From the NCBI RefSeq assembly GCF_030548295.1, contig NZ_JAUOSB010000011.1, positions 1-64,000 on the forward strand: a DNA stretch of 64,000 nt, read 5' to 3'. This stretch comes from Wenyingzhuangia sp. 2_MG-2023. Lineage in GTDB: Bacteria; Bacteroidota; Bacteroidia; Flavobacteriales; Flavobacteriaceae. Below the pieces are notes generated by a model. The model saw only the letters and a program-made list of their open reading frames with translations, did no database searches and was not told the DNA's origin. Below, one piece after another: positions 1 to 8,934 of this stretch (the first letter of the stretch is position 1; every line of letters begins with the position of its first letter). The translations under genes were made by a program, and so were the position numbers.

Positions 1-78
1 TATGATGATGGGTATAGAAGTGTTTTGGTAAGAAATTAATAAGTTTTTACTTGTTTTTTACCACAGTACTTTGTTGGC
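1..78 (+). mobile_element. 3' end of an IS110-family insertion sequence (remnant, cut by window edge)
   Basis: The first 39 bases encode the transposase C-terminus YDDGYRSVLVRN and a TAA stop. About 40 bases of non-coding end follow and finish in TTGTTGGC. The 78 bases match the end of the better preserved copy at 34454-34531 with only two or three differences, and the similarity stops at the same base in both. The rest of the element lies outside the window, so it is unknown whether this copy is intact. The family call rests on the second copy, which carries a recognisable IS110 C-terminal domain. Confidence 0.75.
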
Positions 79-913
79 TGTAGTTATTTTTTTAAATATC
101 CGAATTTTATAAAATCAGCTTCGTTTTCCATAAAAATATCAAACTCTAATTCTTCTGAAAATAATTCTTCTATTTTTAATATTAAGTTTTCTTTATTTTG
201 TAGGTTATTAAGTGTTATGATTAATGATCTTTTGATTATCAATGAATTTAAAAGAAGAATATATGATTTTGCTAACCGATAATCCATTTCAGGATTAAAA
301 TCATTAAGAGTGATTTTTGTATTAACATTCAAATAAGGATAATATTCCAAAAGTTCCTTTTTAGGATAAAAACGATTATGTTTTATAGAGTTAGTAATTA
401 ACCTTAATCGATTTCTCGTTATAAATATTTTTTTATTTTGATGAATATCAATACCTAACTTATATAAATCTTTAAAGTTAGTATTATTAAATTGCTGTAG
501 AATTTCAATTTCATAATTTTCAATTTTATGATAAATACCTACATAAAACAATAAAGATATTTCATCTATTAAGTTATGTTTTCGGTTTTCTGGATGTTCA
601 ATTTCAGCTTTTAAAATTTCTAATTTAGAAAACAATTTAGAGTTCTTTAACTTTTCATTGTATTTAAACTCAGCTATGTTAAATATTTTTTCAATATATA
701 TTTCCTTGAACAATTCTATGTCTGAAATTATTGAGTTTGCATGAATATTTAAACAAAATAAATCTTCAATGTTTTTTGAAATGGACTCAGCTACTTTTTT
801 ATCATATTTTTGATTAATTAATTCAATAAACTCATTTTCATCTTTTTTTTTCATGTTGTTTCGAATATGATATATTATTGAATAGAGCTTCGTTATTTTT
901 TATTACAGCCAAC
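73..913. repeat. Accessory cassette bounded by a 10-bp inverted repeat
   Basis: GTTGGCTGTA at 73-82 and its exact reverse complement TACAGCCAAC at 904-913 enclose a single minus-strand gene. The left repeat overlaps the last bases shared by the two IS110 ends, and the gene's stop codon lies 2 bases inside it. Two other cassettes in this window (34526-35889 and 36072-38084) have the same plan with different repeat bases, so the arrangement is unlikely to be chance. The function is unknown. Confidence 0.55.
84..854 (-). CDS. Hypothetical AT-rich cassette protein
   Basis: This 256-residue protein is rich in Lys, Asn, Ile and Glu, has no signal peptide or membrane segment, and is probably mostly helical and cytoplasmic. 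I do not recognise the family with confidence. The stretch RLRLITNSIKHN near residue 152 resembles the RxNSIKHN region of some HEPN-like or abortive-infection-type Bacteroidota proteins, but this is only a hint. The ATG is followed by a Lys-rich MKKKDENEF start. Base composition is visibly poorer in GC than the core genes nearby. It is the only gene between the inverted repeats at 73-82 and 904-913 and abuts an IS110 end, which suggests acquired cargo. Confidence 0.6.
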   Translation of the reverse strand: MKKKDENEFIELINQKYDKKVAESISKNIEDLFCLNIHANSIISDIELFKEIYIEKIFNIAEFKYNEKLKNSKLFSKLEILKAEIEHPENRKHNLIDEISLLFYVGIYHKIENYEIEILQQFNNTNFKDLYKLGIDIHQNKKIFITRNRLRLITNSIKHNRFYPKKELLEYYPYLNVNTKITLNDFNPEMDYRLAKSYILLLNSLIIKRSLIITLNNLQNKENLILKIEELFSEELEFDIFMENEADFIKFGYLKK

Positions 914-1052
914 ATAGGATAACAATCCCTCAAAAAAAGAAATAAGTTATCAATGTGCAATTTTTTCATAAAAGTACTTTTTTAATAGTATTGTTTCTAC
1001 GCATACTTTTCCACAAAAGACAAAAGTTCTTAACAAATGCTAGATGCAAAAC

Positions 1053-1081
1053 ACCTCTCATTGGTATTTATAATGAGAGGT
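1053..1081 (-). terminator. Stem-loop terminator downstream of the PAF-acetylhydrolase-like gene
   Basis: ACCTCTCATT (1053-1062) pairs perfectly with AATGAGAGGT (1072-1081) around a 9-base loop. Read on the minus strand it is followed by TGTTTTGC, a weak T-rich tail, about 100 bases after the stop of the gene at 1182. The remainder of 914-1181 shows nothing coding. Confidence 0.5.
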
Positions 1082-1181
1082 ATTTAATTTACTGTTTGTA
1101 AAAACCAATTTTTAGGAACAGCCTATAGGAATAGATATCTTAGAAAAAGCCCTAAAAACAAGCTTAAGGTTGGTTGGGATT

Positions 1182-2633
1182 TTAGTCCGTTTTGGTTTTT
1201 TGTGTTATTTTAAGTCCCGTATATTTAGTAGTTAAGTTTAGTAAATTAGAAGGCTTGTTTTGTAAATACGTATCAAAAAATTGCAATACTGTTTCTGTAG
1301 TAAGTTTGTAAGCGTTCTTGGGTTTTATGGTTCCTGCTTCATTAATCAATGGCAAACGAACCATTAAGGGAATGTCCATAAAATTTGAATGCCCTGAGTT
1401 TAAAATTTTGACATGATAAAAATCAGAAGAACTCCCATTGCGGTAGGCATGTTGGTTTAAGTTTGGGTGAGAGGCATCCCATTCAGATGTTATTAGAGCA
1501 AATGGTTTTGTTAGCATTGTGTCAATCATTTTTCCCCACTGCATTCCATCTATGTTTATTCCCGCTACAATTCTATCATCATCAAGCAGTGCCTGAGCAG
1601 TCCCAGCACCTCCTTGTGAATGTCCGAATACTCCAATTTTTGAGGTGTCAATATGTTGCGTTAAAAAAGTAGTTGTGTTCCATTTTTTCAATTCATCTAC
1701 AACCAAAGAAATATCTTTGCTAAATCGGTTGGTTACTTCGGCACCATAATAATTTAGAATAAGATGATGTACGGTTTTTAATTGGTCCTTAGGTGTTTTT
1801 GCATTCTTGTAGTTTTGCATGGCATTCCAAACCATTGTTGCCATTTCTTGGTTGTTGTGCTTTTTATCGTATTCTGTACCAAACAGTTTTATGTCTCCAT
1901 CAGGAAACAGCGTTCCTGTGCTTTCATAAGTGTGATTTATATTTAGTACAATATAACCATGACTCACAATTTCTTCTATCAAAGCATAATAACCAGAGGC
2001 GTTAGCGTAGCTACCGTGCGAAAAAATTAAGACAGGAAATTTACCTTTAGCCACAGAAGGACTTGTATAGGTATGTGTTTTTACATGATCTAAATAATTT
2101 AAGCTAGTTTTAGGCAATCCATATTTTACAGCAAAACTAATTCTGTCACCATCATTTAAATAAGGTTCTGGTTTTTCATGCTCAAGATTGGCAGGATACC
2201 ATGCTTTTATCATTAATTCTCTTTTGTCTCCTGTTTCCAAAGTCATTATCTCGTCTAGGTTTGTTTTTAAATGAATGTATTGTGAGCCAATACTATAGTT
2301 TCCACTAGGTGTAGGTAAATTAAAAACAGGTAAAATAGAAGGCAATGCCCAAGCAATGCATAATAGAAAGATAAAAGTTAGTCCGCTTGATATTTTTCTA
2401 AGCCAACCACCGCTAAAGAATGAATATTCTTTGTTAAAACACCATGTTAAAATTAGAATTATAAAATAGGAAGGAAGCATTTGCCATCTGAATCCTTCAA
2501 AAATAAAATGTAGAAGAATAAGGATTCCAATAATTAGTAAAGGAATTTTTTTGTTTAGTTGCTTTCTTTTTAATGAAATGTAAAAAGGATAAATTGTGCT
2601 AATAACTAGCAAAAGGATTTCAAAAAGTCTCAT
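1182..2633 (-). CDS. PAF-acetylhydrolase-like alpha/beta hydrolase with N-terminal membrane segments
   Basis: The protein has 483 residues. The first ~110 contain three or four hydrophobic helices, so it is probably anchored in the inner membrane. The hydrolase domain follows: an oxyanion-type HGSYA strand near residue 205, nucleophile Ser339 in GHSQGG, a likely Asp362 in NIDG, and a likely His415 in NSGHSNF. This matches the platelet-activating-factor acetylhydrolase II-like lipase/esterase fold. The substrate cannot be read from sequence. It is a single gene pointing toward the accessory left end, with a hairpin terminator about 100 bases beyond. GTTGGTTGGG lies 3 bases after the stop, like the cassette edges elsewhere, but no partner repeat was found upstream. 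Confidence 0.8.
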   Translation of the reverse strand: MRLFEILLLVISTIYPFYISLKRKQLNKKIPLLIIGILILLHFIFEGFRWQMLPSYFIILILTWCFNKEYSFFSGGWLRKISSGLTFIFLLCIAWALPSILPVFNLPTPSGNYSIGSQYIHLKTNLDEIMTLETGDKRELMIKAWYPANLEHEKPEPYLNDGDRISFAVKYGLPKTSLNYLDHVKTHTYTSPSVAKGKFPVLIFSHGSYANASGYYALIEEIVSHGYIVLNINHTYESTGTLFPDGDIKLFGTEYDKKHNNQEMATMVWNAMQNYKNAKTPKDQLKTVHHLILNYYGAEVTNRFSKDISLVVDELKKWNTTTFLTQHIDTSKIGVFGHSQGGAGTAQALLDDDRIVAGINIDGMQWGKMIDTMLTKPFALITSEWDASHPNLNQHAYRNGSSSDFYHVKILNSGHSNFMDIPLMVRLPLINEAGTIKPKNAYKLTTETVLQFFDTYLQNKPSNLLNLTTKYTGLKITQKTKTD

Positions 2634-2723
2634 GATTGTTTATTTTCTGACAAATAAAGAACTCATTGTTCCAGATTCAAAAAATATACGATAGACAAAC
2701 GATGGACACGGATGTTATTGCTA

Positions 2724-3266
2724 CTATTTAATGTTTAAAAGCGTTGTGAAAATATCATCTTTAGGAGTAAGGTCTAATTTTTTTCTAAGTCTATATCTAG
2801 CTTTATTCACACTGTCTTGTGTTATGTTTAATAATTGTGCTATTTCTTTAGAGCTTAAATTGAGCCTTAGTAGGGCACATAATTTTAATTCGTTTGCAGA
2901 AATGTTTGGACATATGTTTTTTAAAGCATGACTAAAATTTGGGTGAATTTTTTCAAAGTTTGAATAAAAAGGAACAAGGTCAGCAGTGTTAGAATCAGAT
3001 TGTGTGATTTGGTGTAAATAATCACTGATGTCTGTTTTTAGTTTTTGAATTTTTTTCTCTTGAATAGATAATTTGAGTTCGTTTTTTCTTCTTTCTAATT
3101 GATTGTATTTTAAATTCTTTCTATGATGTCTAGTTTTTATTCTATTTGCCTGTCTTATTCGTATGTAAAAAGGAATAGAAATGTATAAGGCAATACACAA
3201 GGCTAGTGCAGATATAAAAAAAGTGCAGATAACAAACCAAGTATCAGTATCAACTCTAAAATTCAT
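2724..3266 (-). CDS. Short membrane-anchored LuxR-type HTH regulator
   Basis: The frame is closed upstream by TAG. The first ATG gives about 180 residues; a TTG 51 bases earlier is possible. A single hydrophobic helix (FFISALALCIALYISIPFYI) is followed by a basic coiled coil and a C-terminal LuxR/GerE helix-turn-helix with ELKLCALLRLNLSSKEIAQ and DSVNKARYRLRKKL. Bacteroidota have many proteins with TPR or sensor repeats, a transmembrane helix, a coiled coil and this HTH. Here the sensor part is missing, so this may be a 5'-truncated regulator or a compact form. Targets are unknown. Confidence 0.7.
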   Translation of the reverse strand: MNFRVDTDTWFVICTFFISALALCIALYISIPFYIRIRQANRIKTRHHRKNLKYNQLERRKNELKLSIQEKKIQKLKTDISDYLHQITQSDSNTADLVPFYSNFEKIHPNFSHALKNICPNISANELKLCALLRLNLSSKEIAQLLNITQDSVNKARYRLRKKLDLTPKDDIFTTLLNIK

Positions 3267-3369
3267 TAAACAAGTATTAATATGGATGTGTAGTGGTAAC
3301 TCTGTAAATTTACACAAAACTATGAAGAACTAGAACATGTGATGAATTTGTAGGTGCTGACTAATGTCT

Positions 3370-4014
3370 TTATTTTTTTAATTGTACAGGTGAAGATTGA
3401 TGTTTGAAAACTTCTCCGTTGTTTAGTTTGTATGTAATTTCAAATATGTGCTCTCCATCAATAGAAGGAGCTTCCATTATTTTAATGTCAAAGGTTTCAC
3501 TTGAAATACGTTCTGTATTTGTATCAATATAATTAGAAATTGATTTTAAGTTGTCAACTTCTTGGTTATAGTAATAATTCCAATTAGATATTTTTACAAT
3601 TTGATTTATAGTATCTCCAGCAGAATAATTTTCGTTGTAATTTTTTGTTGTTGTAATAAATAAAGTATCTACTCCAATTTTACTTCCGTTATACCCTGAT
3701 CCTTCACAAGAAAGAGCCATAAGACCTCCTGTTGTATTTATAGATTTTCTTTTAGCGATGTATTCTGTTTCAAACCTGTAGCTTAGGATAAATTTATTCC
3801 AAAGAACAACTGAGTTTTCATTAATGTTTTTCAATATATCGTATTCATTCTCAGTAATCTCTATATTTTGTGATGAAATTCCATTAATTTTAAAGTGTTC
3901 TAAAACAGCAGGGCATTCCCAATTAAATACAGTATCAGAATCATCATTCTGACAGGAAAAGAATAAGTTTCCAAAGAAAAAGAGGGTAAGTAAATAGGAA
4001 AATTTCGTTTTCAT
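3370..4014 (-). CDS. Hypothetical lipoprotein
   Basis: This 214-residue protein starts with a type II signal peptide, MKTKFSYLLTLFFFGNLFFSC, with the lipobox Cys at residue 21 followed by the acidic QNDDSD typical of surface-exposed flavobacterial lipoproteins. The rest is beta-rich, with no domain I recognise. A second Cys lies in SCEGSGYNG. It stands alone between the LuxR-type gene and the broken DJ-1/PfpI gene. Confidence 0.75.
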   Translation of the reverse strand: MKTKFSYLLTLFFFGNLFFSCQNDDSDTVFNWECPAVLEHFKINGISSQNIEITENEYDILKNINENSVVLWNKFILSYRFETEYIAKRKSINTTGGLMALSCEGSGYNGSKIGVDTLFITTTKNYNENYSAGDTINQIVKISNWNYYYNQEVDNLKSISNYIDTNTERISSETFDIKIMEAPSIDGEHIFEITYKLNNGEVFKHQSSPVQLKK

Positions 4015-4068
4015 AATTTCTATATTTACTATATAGATGTTAGTTTAAAAAAAGGTTGCGTATATTTT

Positions 4069-4202
4069 TAACCAACGTATTTGTGTGAATGGTAGTTGTG
4101 TGTTTAGCTAATTAATTTAGAAAAATGAAACGATCATAGGGAAACCTGAAGAATTTTGCGAGTACTCAAAAATTAGCACTACTTTAGAAACCATGTTGGT
4201 TA
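4069..4202. repeat. Intergenic 8-bp inverted repeat, degenerate cassette-boundary-like element
   Basis: TAACCAAC (4069-4076) and GTTGGTTA (4195-4202) are exact reverse complements 118 bases apart. They occupy most of the space between the lipoprotein gene and the DJ-1/PfpI pseudogene. The outward AAC...GTT order and the stop codon only 7 bases beyond GTTGGTTA copy the plan of the structured element at 35881-36083. No strong internal stem was seen, so this may be a decayed copy or coincidence. Confidence 0.3.
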
Positions 4203-4208
4203 GAGCAT

Positions 4209-4962
4209 TTATTTTTTCCAATTTTTAAGTTGATTTAGGTATAAATAACTTTCTACAAATTTTCTATGTTCCTTACTTGTCATTATTTCAACCAACTCCA
4301 ATGCAGAAATGTAGCTTGCTAAATTTCCATTAGAAGACAAAAATTTACCATCTCTCACAAAGGTAATCAAACTGTCGTTCTGTACTTTTAAATTTGGATA
4401 ATCTCTTTGTAATTGTTCACCACCACCAATCCACGTTACAATTTTTATTCCGTTTGCAATTCCAGATTTTCCTATCAATTGGGCTCCAGCACAATTACTC
4501 ACAGTATATTCAGTTTCTTTTTTTTTCTTTGATAAAACTCACAATTTTGTTGTTGTGAACTTGGGCATACATATCATATGCACTCGGAACGAATAATGCT
4601 GTTAGTTTTGGGCAATTCTCATAGGTGAAATCAGGTAAAATTCGGATTCCCTCTTCGGTAGTGATTGGTTTTTCCGTTTCCGAAATCGTAATTACATTAA
4701 ATAGTTGTTTTCCCTTTTTGCTAGGTTTTTAAAATACATCAGAAGTTGCAATTACTTCACTTTGTAAAACACCATCATACATCAAAAGTCCAATTGTTGG
4801 CAATTCCAATTTAAAAGGTTTTAAGTGTTTTGTTAATGTATCCCTTTTATTTTTTGTTTCATTTGTATGTTCTTTCCCAAATTTTTTTTTTGGTTTTTCA
4901 GAATTACAACTTGTTAGAATAGTTGTGAAAATTATTGCTGTTAAAATTCTAAATTTTGTCAT
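4209..4962 (-). pseudogene. Broken DJ-1/PfpI family lipoprotein
   Basis: The 5' part (from ATG at 4962) encodes a lipoprotein signal ending LTSC and then PTIGLLMYDGVLQSEVIATSD, the start of a DJ-1/PfpI domain. An in-frame TAA at 4729-4731 stops it. The same frame continues with KPSKKGKQLFNVITISETE up to a run of nine A (minus strand, 4518-4526). Restoring eight A joins it to TEYTVSNCAGAQLIG, the nucleophile-elbow region, and the tail to 4209. There are therefore two lesions, one nonsense and one homopolymer frameshift. The second could be a sequencing error, the first not easily. Confidence 0.8.
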
Positions 4963-5031
4963 TACATTCTTTTTTTTGTATAAATGATTTTATTAATTTG
5001 AGCAGTCAAATTAAATGTAGCTAAAGAATAA

Positions 5032-6999
5032 CTATTGCTTTTCTAAAAGTACTGGCTGATTAAAATACTTAACAATTTTGTCTAAATAAGTTTTAATTCG
5101 GGTGTATTCGCTAGGTACATAAATGCTTTTTTTAAAGCTATAATTCCCTGTGATTTTTAAGAGATTGTCTTTTAAACTAAAATTTATGTGAATGTCTACC
5201 AAATCATCATTTGCATGATAAGATTCAGGTAAATAATTTAGTGAGTAGTTTTCAGGAATGGTTAATAAACATTCGTATTGACTATTGCTTAAATATTCAA
5301 AATCTACCGGATAATTTCTATCTTGTTGGGTTAGGTAATTTTTAGAAAGAGGTAATTTAAAAAAAGGTTTGAGGATGATTTTATTTTCTAATATTTCTGG
5401 AGAGTATTGAGATATAAGATTTACAGCATATGGATTTTTAATTTGCTCATAATTATATGTTTTTACATCTTGAATTTCTCCAATAAAATCCGAATAATAC
5501 TCTTTTATTTTAGTGTTATCATCTTTAAACTTTTTTCGATAGATATATGATTTATAAATAGTATACTGAATATTAATTTTAGCATCAACATTCAACGTTT
5601 CAGGATCTAAATTTAGCATGATAAATTTCTTTTCTAATGAAGAAACCTTGTTTGATAAATCAATCCAAGAGGGGGTTTTGTCTTGGTTCACTAATAAGCC
5701 TTTTTCATTCATAGACTTAAAAGGGATTAAGTTATATGGCAGTAATGGTTCTGTGGCATCTGTTAAAAAAGGATAGTCTGTATGAGCCAAAACAATTACG
5801 TAGTTACTAGAATTATCAAAAGGATAAGAAATTGGAATTTTACCATGACTTCTAGTACTTAAAACAATGGGTTCAGCCTTGATGCCCGCTTGGTTTAACA
5901 TAGCAATTAAAAATAAATTAATGTCTGCTGAATTTCCTTCCCTAGTTTCAATAAAATCTTTTGCAGATTGTGAAGTATATTTTGAATTATGACCATTCCA
6001 TGCATAATTGGATTTAATATATGTTATTATTTGTTCTGCTAAATCTTGTTTGTTTAAGGGAGTGATGTTAAAATTTTCTTCTAGAAGTTCTTTAGCATAC
6101 CGTTTGCTTTTTTTGATGTATTTACCAAAATGATCGTGGTGTAATAATTCCTTGTTTAAGTTTGGCCAAGTAGATATAATTTCTTGACTACCACCATATG
6201 GATAATGAATTTTAGATAATTGAAAATCCATTTTAATAATATAGTCATTCACAGAGGTAATGTAAGATTCATCTTTGAAAGCAGGAATGTCTTTTAAAAT
6301 ATAAGTATGAATATAATCTTTGTAGCGACCATTGTTGCCAAAACTTCTTTCGAAATTAGAAACTTTGGAGTTTTGATAGTCAAATTTTATAATTCCTTGT
6401 GCACGCATTACATATTCATAAAAGGGAATCATCCTAACAGAGTATTCACTATAAATGGTTGGAATTTTATCTTGGAAATTCCAGTCAGGCAAATTATAAT
6501 GAAAAGGAGTCTCAAATTCATATTCATATTCTAGCACAGAACCATCTTGTACATTTGGGAAAATAAATTTTTTCAGATACCATCTATCATTTATTTGTTC
6601 ATCATAAATATGATCTGGATCTAGTTTGGTTTCAGAATATTGATTGTTGTTATCTAAAGTATATGTAATGGCTCTAATACTACGAATCAACTCTGTTTTA
6701 CCATAACCATCTACAAAGTAAGGAATGGCAACCTCTAAATGTTTGGTGGCTGTTTTATCAAAAACTTTGATTCGTTTGTGTCTTAAGAATTTAATGTTAT
6801 AATCTTTATCGACATCATAAAAACTACTAGCTCCTTTATCAAAAAGCACAACAGCATCAGCCAAAGTATCTTTATAGTAAGTCGTCATTTTCATCTCTTC
6901 TCTAGAAACTTCTCCAAATTTTATTTCTTTTTTCTGAGCTTGTATTATAGAGATAACAAGCGTTCCCATAATGAATGGAATTCTTTTTAAAATACTCAT
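5032..6999 (-). CDS. DUF3857 / transglutaminase-like secreted protein with an altered triad
   Basis: The protein has 655 residues with an N-terminal signal sequence ending near AQ (residue 22). Residues about 60-260 form the DUF3857 beta domain, followed by a transglutaminase-like core near 310-430 and a C-terminal beta domain. In the core the usual catalytic Cys position reads EGNSADINLFLIAML (Ser in place of Cys), the His position reads NSSNYVIV (Asn in place of His), and the Asp is kept in LTDAT. It therefore probably lacks cysteine-protease or transglutaminase chemistry. It is likely periplasmic and is a single gene with no clear operon partner. Confidence 0.8.
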   Translation of the reverse strand: MSILKRIPFIMGTLVISIIQAQKKEIKFGEVSREEMKMTTYYKDTLADAVVLFDKGASSFYDVDKDYNIKFLRHKRIKVFDKTATKHLEVAIPYFVDGYGKTELIRSIRAITYTLDNNNQYSETKLDPDHIYDEQINDRWYLKKFIFPNVQDGSVLEYEYEFETPFHYNLPDWNFQDKIPTIYSEYSVRMIPFYEYVMRAQGIIKFDYQNSKVSNFERSFGNNGRYKDYIHTYILKDIPAFKDESYITSVNDYIIKMDFQLSKIHYPYGGSQEIISTWPNLNKELLHHDHFGKYIKKSKRYAKELLEENFNITPLNKQDLAEQIITYIKSNYAWNGHNSKYTSQSAKDFIETREGNSADINLFLIAMLNQAGIKAEPIVLSTRSHGKIPISYPFDNSSNYVIVLAHTDYPFLTDATEPLLPYNLIPFKSMNEKGLLVNQDKTPSWIDLSNKVSSLEKKFIMLNLDPETLNVDAKINIQYTIYKSYIYRKKFKDDNTKIKEYYSDFIGEIQDVKTYNYEQIKNPYAVNLISQYSPEILENKIILKPFFKLPLSKNYLTQQDRNYPVDFEYLSNSQYECLLTIPENYSLNYLPESYHANDDLVDIHINFSLKDNLLKITGNYSFKKSIYVPSEYTRIKTYLDKIVKYFNQPVLLEKQ

Positions 7000-7098
7000 T
7001 TTAAATATTTAGTTAGCTTTTTTGATAAACATACTAAAATATTTAAAAATTAGAAGTGCAATATATCAGTTATGACATTTAAAGTCTAAATAAGTTTA

Positions 7099-7668
7099 TT
7101 AAGATAGAATACCTTCTATAAAATCTCCCACATAATAGGAAACAATAGCCGCTAAAATTCCTAATAAAAGTGTTTCTGCTACACCTTTCCAAATAGCTTT
7201 GTTGTTGATGTATGATTTTAAAGAGCCCACCAAAACAAAACCAACTCCAGTGCATATAGAGGAGTATAAAAATATATGAGCATCTAAAGTAGGAGAGATG
7301 TAATCAGCAACATAAGCCATTAAAGGAAAAATTCCGATAAGCAAAAAAGAAATATAGGTTACTACAGATTTTCCTATGGGATTAAAATTATTTTCTAATT
7401 CCTTAATTTCTTCATGTTTTTTAAGATGTTTCAAGGCATTGTCTTTTTCTGTTTTTGCAGACAAATAAGCTCCAATAGACATGGCAAAACCATCGGCTAA
7501 TAAATTGGCAAATCCTAAAATGATTATGATGGAACTATCTAAGCCAGCACCTACAGAACCTGCTACTACGGCAAAAGTAGTTACGCAACCATCGATGCCT
7601 CCATATACAAATTCACCTAAATATTTTTCTGTAAGTTGGTATATGATTCCCTTTTTACTCTTTTTCAT
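7099..7668 (-). CDS. VIT1/CCC1 family divalent metal transporter
   Basis: This 189-residue membrane protein contains the family signature [15 protein letters not shown] near residue 20, then [21 protein letters not shown], a cytosolic charged loop ([13 protein letters not shown]), and three more hydrophobic helices. VIT1/CCC1 proteins move Fe2+ or Mn2+ out of the cytosol and have five helices, which fits. The metal is not decidable from sequence. It lies 80 bases downstream of the DUF3095 gene on the same strand. Confidence 0.85.
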   Translation of the reverse strand: MKKSKKGIIYQLTEKYLGEFVYGGIDGCVTTFAVVAGSVGAGLDSSIIIILGFANLLADGFAMSIGAYLSAKTEKDNALKHLKKHEEIKELENNFNPIGKSVVTYISFLLIGIFPLMAYVADYISPTLDAHIFLYSSICTGVGFVLVGSLKSYINNKAIWKGVAETLLLGILAAIVSYYVGDFIEGILS

Positions 7669-7748
7669 ATTCGTGTTTAATTTAAGTAATTAAAAACTAT
7701 AGAAAAGATAAGAGTTTTAAAAAGAAAAAAAGAACTCTAAAGGATGTG

Positions 7749-8903
7749 TTATAATAGTTTAGATTTAAACATTTTTGCGGCTGCAGTGTAGCCTCCCTCG
7801 GTACCATCTACAAAATGATTGTGGTTGTCACTTCGATCTTTTACATAACAAGATAGAATAGAAGCTTTGGTAGTATGAATTCCATAAATTAATTTTTGGT
7901 CTTTTTCTAAAGCATCTAAAAAGACAATTAATTTTTGAATGTTTTTATCAGAACCAGAAAAAACGGTGTTTATGGTGCCGTCAATCATTAACGTGTGAGA
8001 AAGTTGACTAATTTCTTTGTAAAATTTTTCTCCATTTTTAGAAACCTTTAAATATAAATTTACAAAAACAGTTCCCAACCAATTCATAACAAGATACAAC
8101 CTGTTAAAACGAGCCAGTTTTATATTCATCTCTTTTTTTATTTTTTGTAAAGTAGTGTCTAAATGTAAATTGGTAGGTGTAATGGGTTTTCTGTTTTCAA
8201 AATTTCCAAAAAGAAGATTTAGTTCCTTTAGAATTTCTGCATATACTTTATTTTGCATGTTTTCTACAGGACAATGTGCCAACAAACAAACTATTTTTTG
8301 ATCTCCTACAGGAGCAGATACTTCTTGCCATCTACATTCCATTCCATCTAAATCTACAGGAGTATTTTGTAGAGAAGTGGCATTTTTTTTAAATGTTTTT
8401 TTTACCAAATTTTCTGCATAATTTAACCCCGTACCTAACACAATGGGAATGGTTAATTGTGCTGTTAGTTTGTGTTTTGCAATACGTATAATTTTTCCTT
8501 CGTTGTATATTGTATCAATAGCAACAGAACCTACTCTAAGAATTAAATCAGTATTTTTTTTAATATGGATGCTATAATTATTTAATGCTTTTATAATGAT
8601 TGCTGCCAAATGACTTGGAACGATAAAAGTACTTCCATCACCTCCAAAAAAGTAAGGGATTCTTATTTTTTTATCAATTTTTTCTAGTTCATTTAAAACA
8701 ACAATAATACTACCAGTGGCAGATAAATTTACGTCATGATGGTTTCCGTTTTGAACGGCAAGGGTTGAGTTTTCTATATCTACGTTGATGACATGCCAAT
8801 CTTTAGGAACGTTGTAAAACAATTCCTGATGCAACAACAACTCTGATAAATCAATAGATTGTTTTGGGAGTTCCTTATAAAAATTAGCATTGGTTGTAGT
8901 CAT
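7749..8903 (-). CDS. DUF3095 family protein
   Basis: This 384-residue cytoplasmic protein carries the DUF3095 hallmarks: WHVINVDIENSTLAV near the N-terminus and IPYFFGGDGSTFIVPS about residue 100. The GGDG stretch recalls nucleotide-cyclase-like folds, and that part of the family is usually described as adenylate-cyclase-like, but no activity is established here. It lies 31 bases after a small conserved gene in a probable uvrA-glsA-small gene-DUF3095 operon. Confidence 0.8.
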   Translation of the reverse strand: MTTTNANFYKELPKQSIDLSELLLHQELFYNVPKDWHVINVDIENSTLAVQNGNHHDVNLSATGSIIVVLNELEKIDKKIRIPYFFGGDGSTFIVPSHLAAIIIKALNNYSIHIKKNTDLILRVGSVAIDTIYNEGKIIRIAKHKLTAQLTIPIVLGTGLNYAENLVKKTFKKNATSLQNTPVDLDGMECRWQEVSAPVGDQKIVCLLAHCPVENMQNKVYAEILKELNLLFGNFENRKPITPTNLHLDTTLQKIKKEMNIKLARFNRLYLVMNWLGTVFVNLYLKVSKNGEKFYKEISQLSHTLMIDGTINTVFSGSDKNIQKLIVFLDALEKDQKLIYGIHTTKASILSCYVKDRSDNHNHFVDGTEGGYTAAAKMFKSKLL

Positions 8904-8934
8904 TGTAAAAAATTAGTTGTAAAAAAGATGTTTA

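Noticed and set aside
1463-2005. Plus-strand open frames opposite the PAF-acetylhydrolase-like gene
   Set aside because: They lie fully inside a well-supported gene on the other strand and encode Cys/His/Phe-rich sequence with no domain character.
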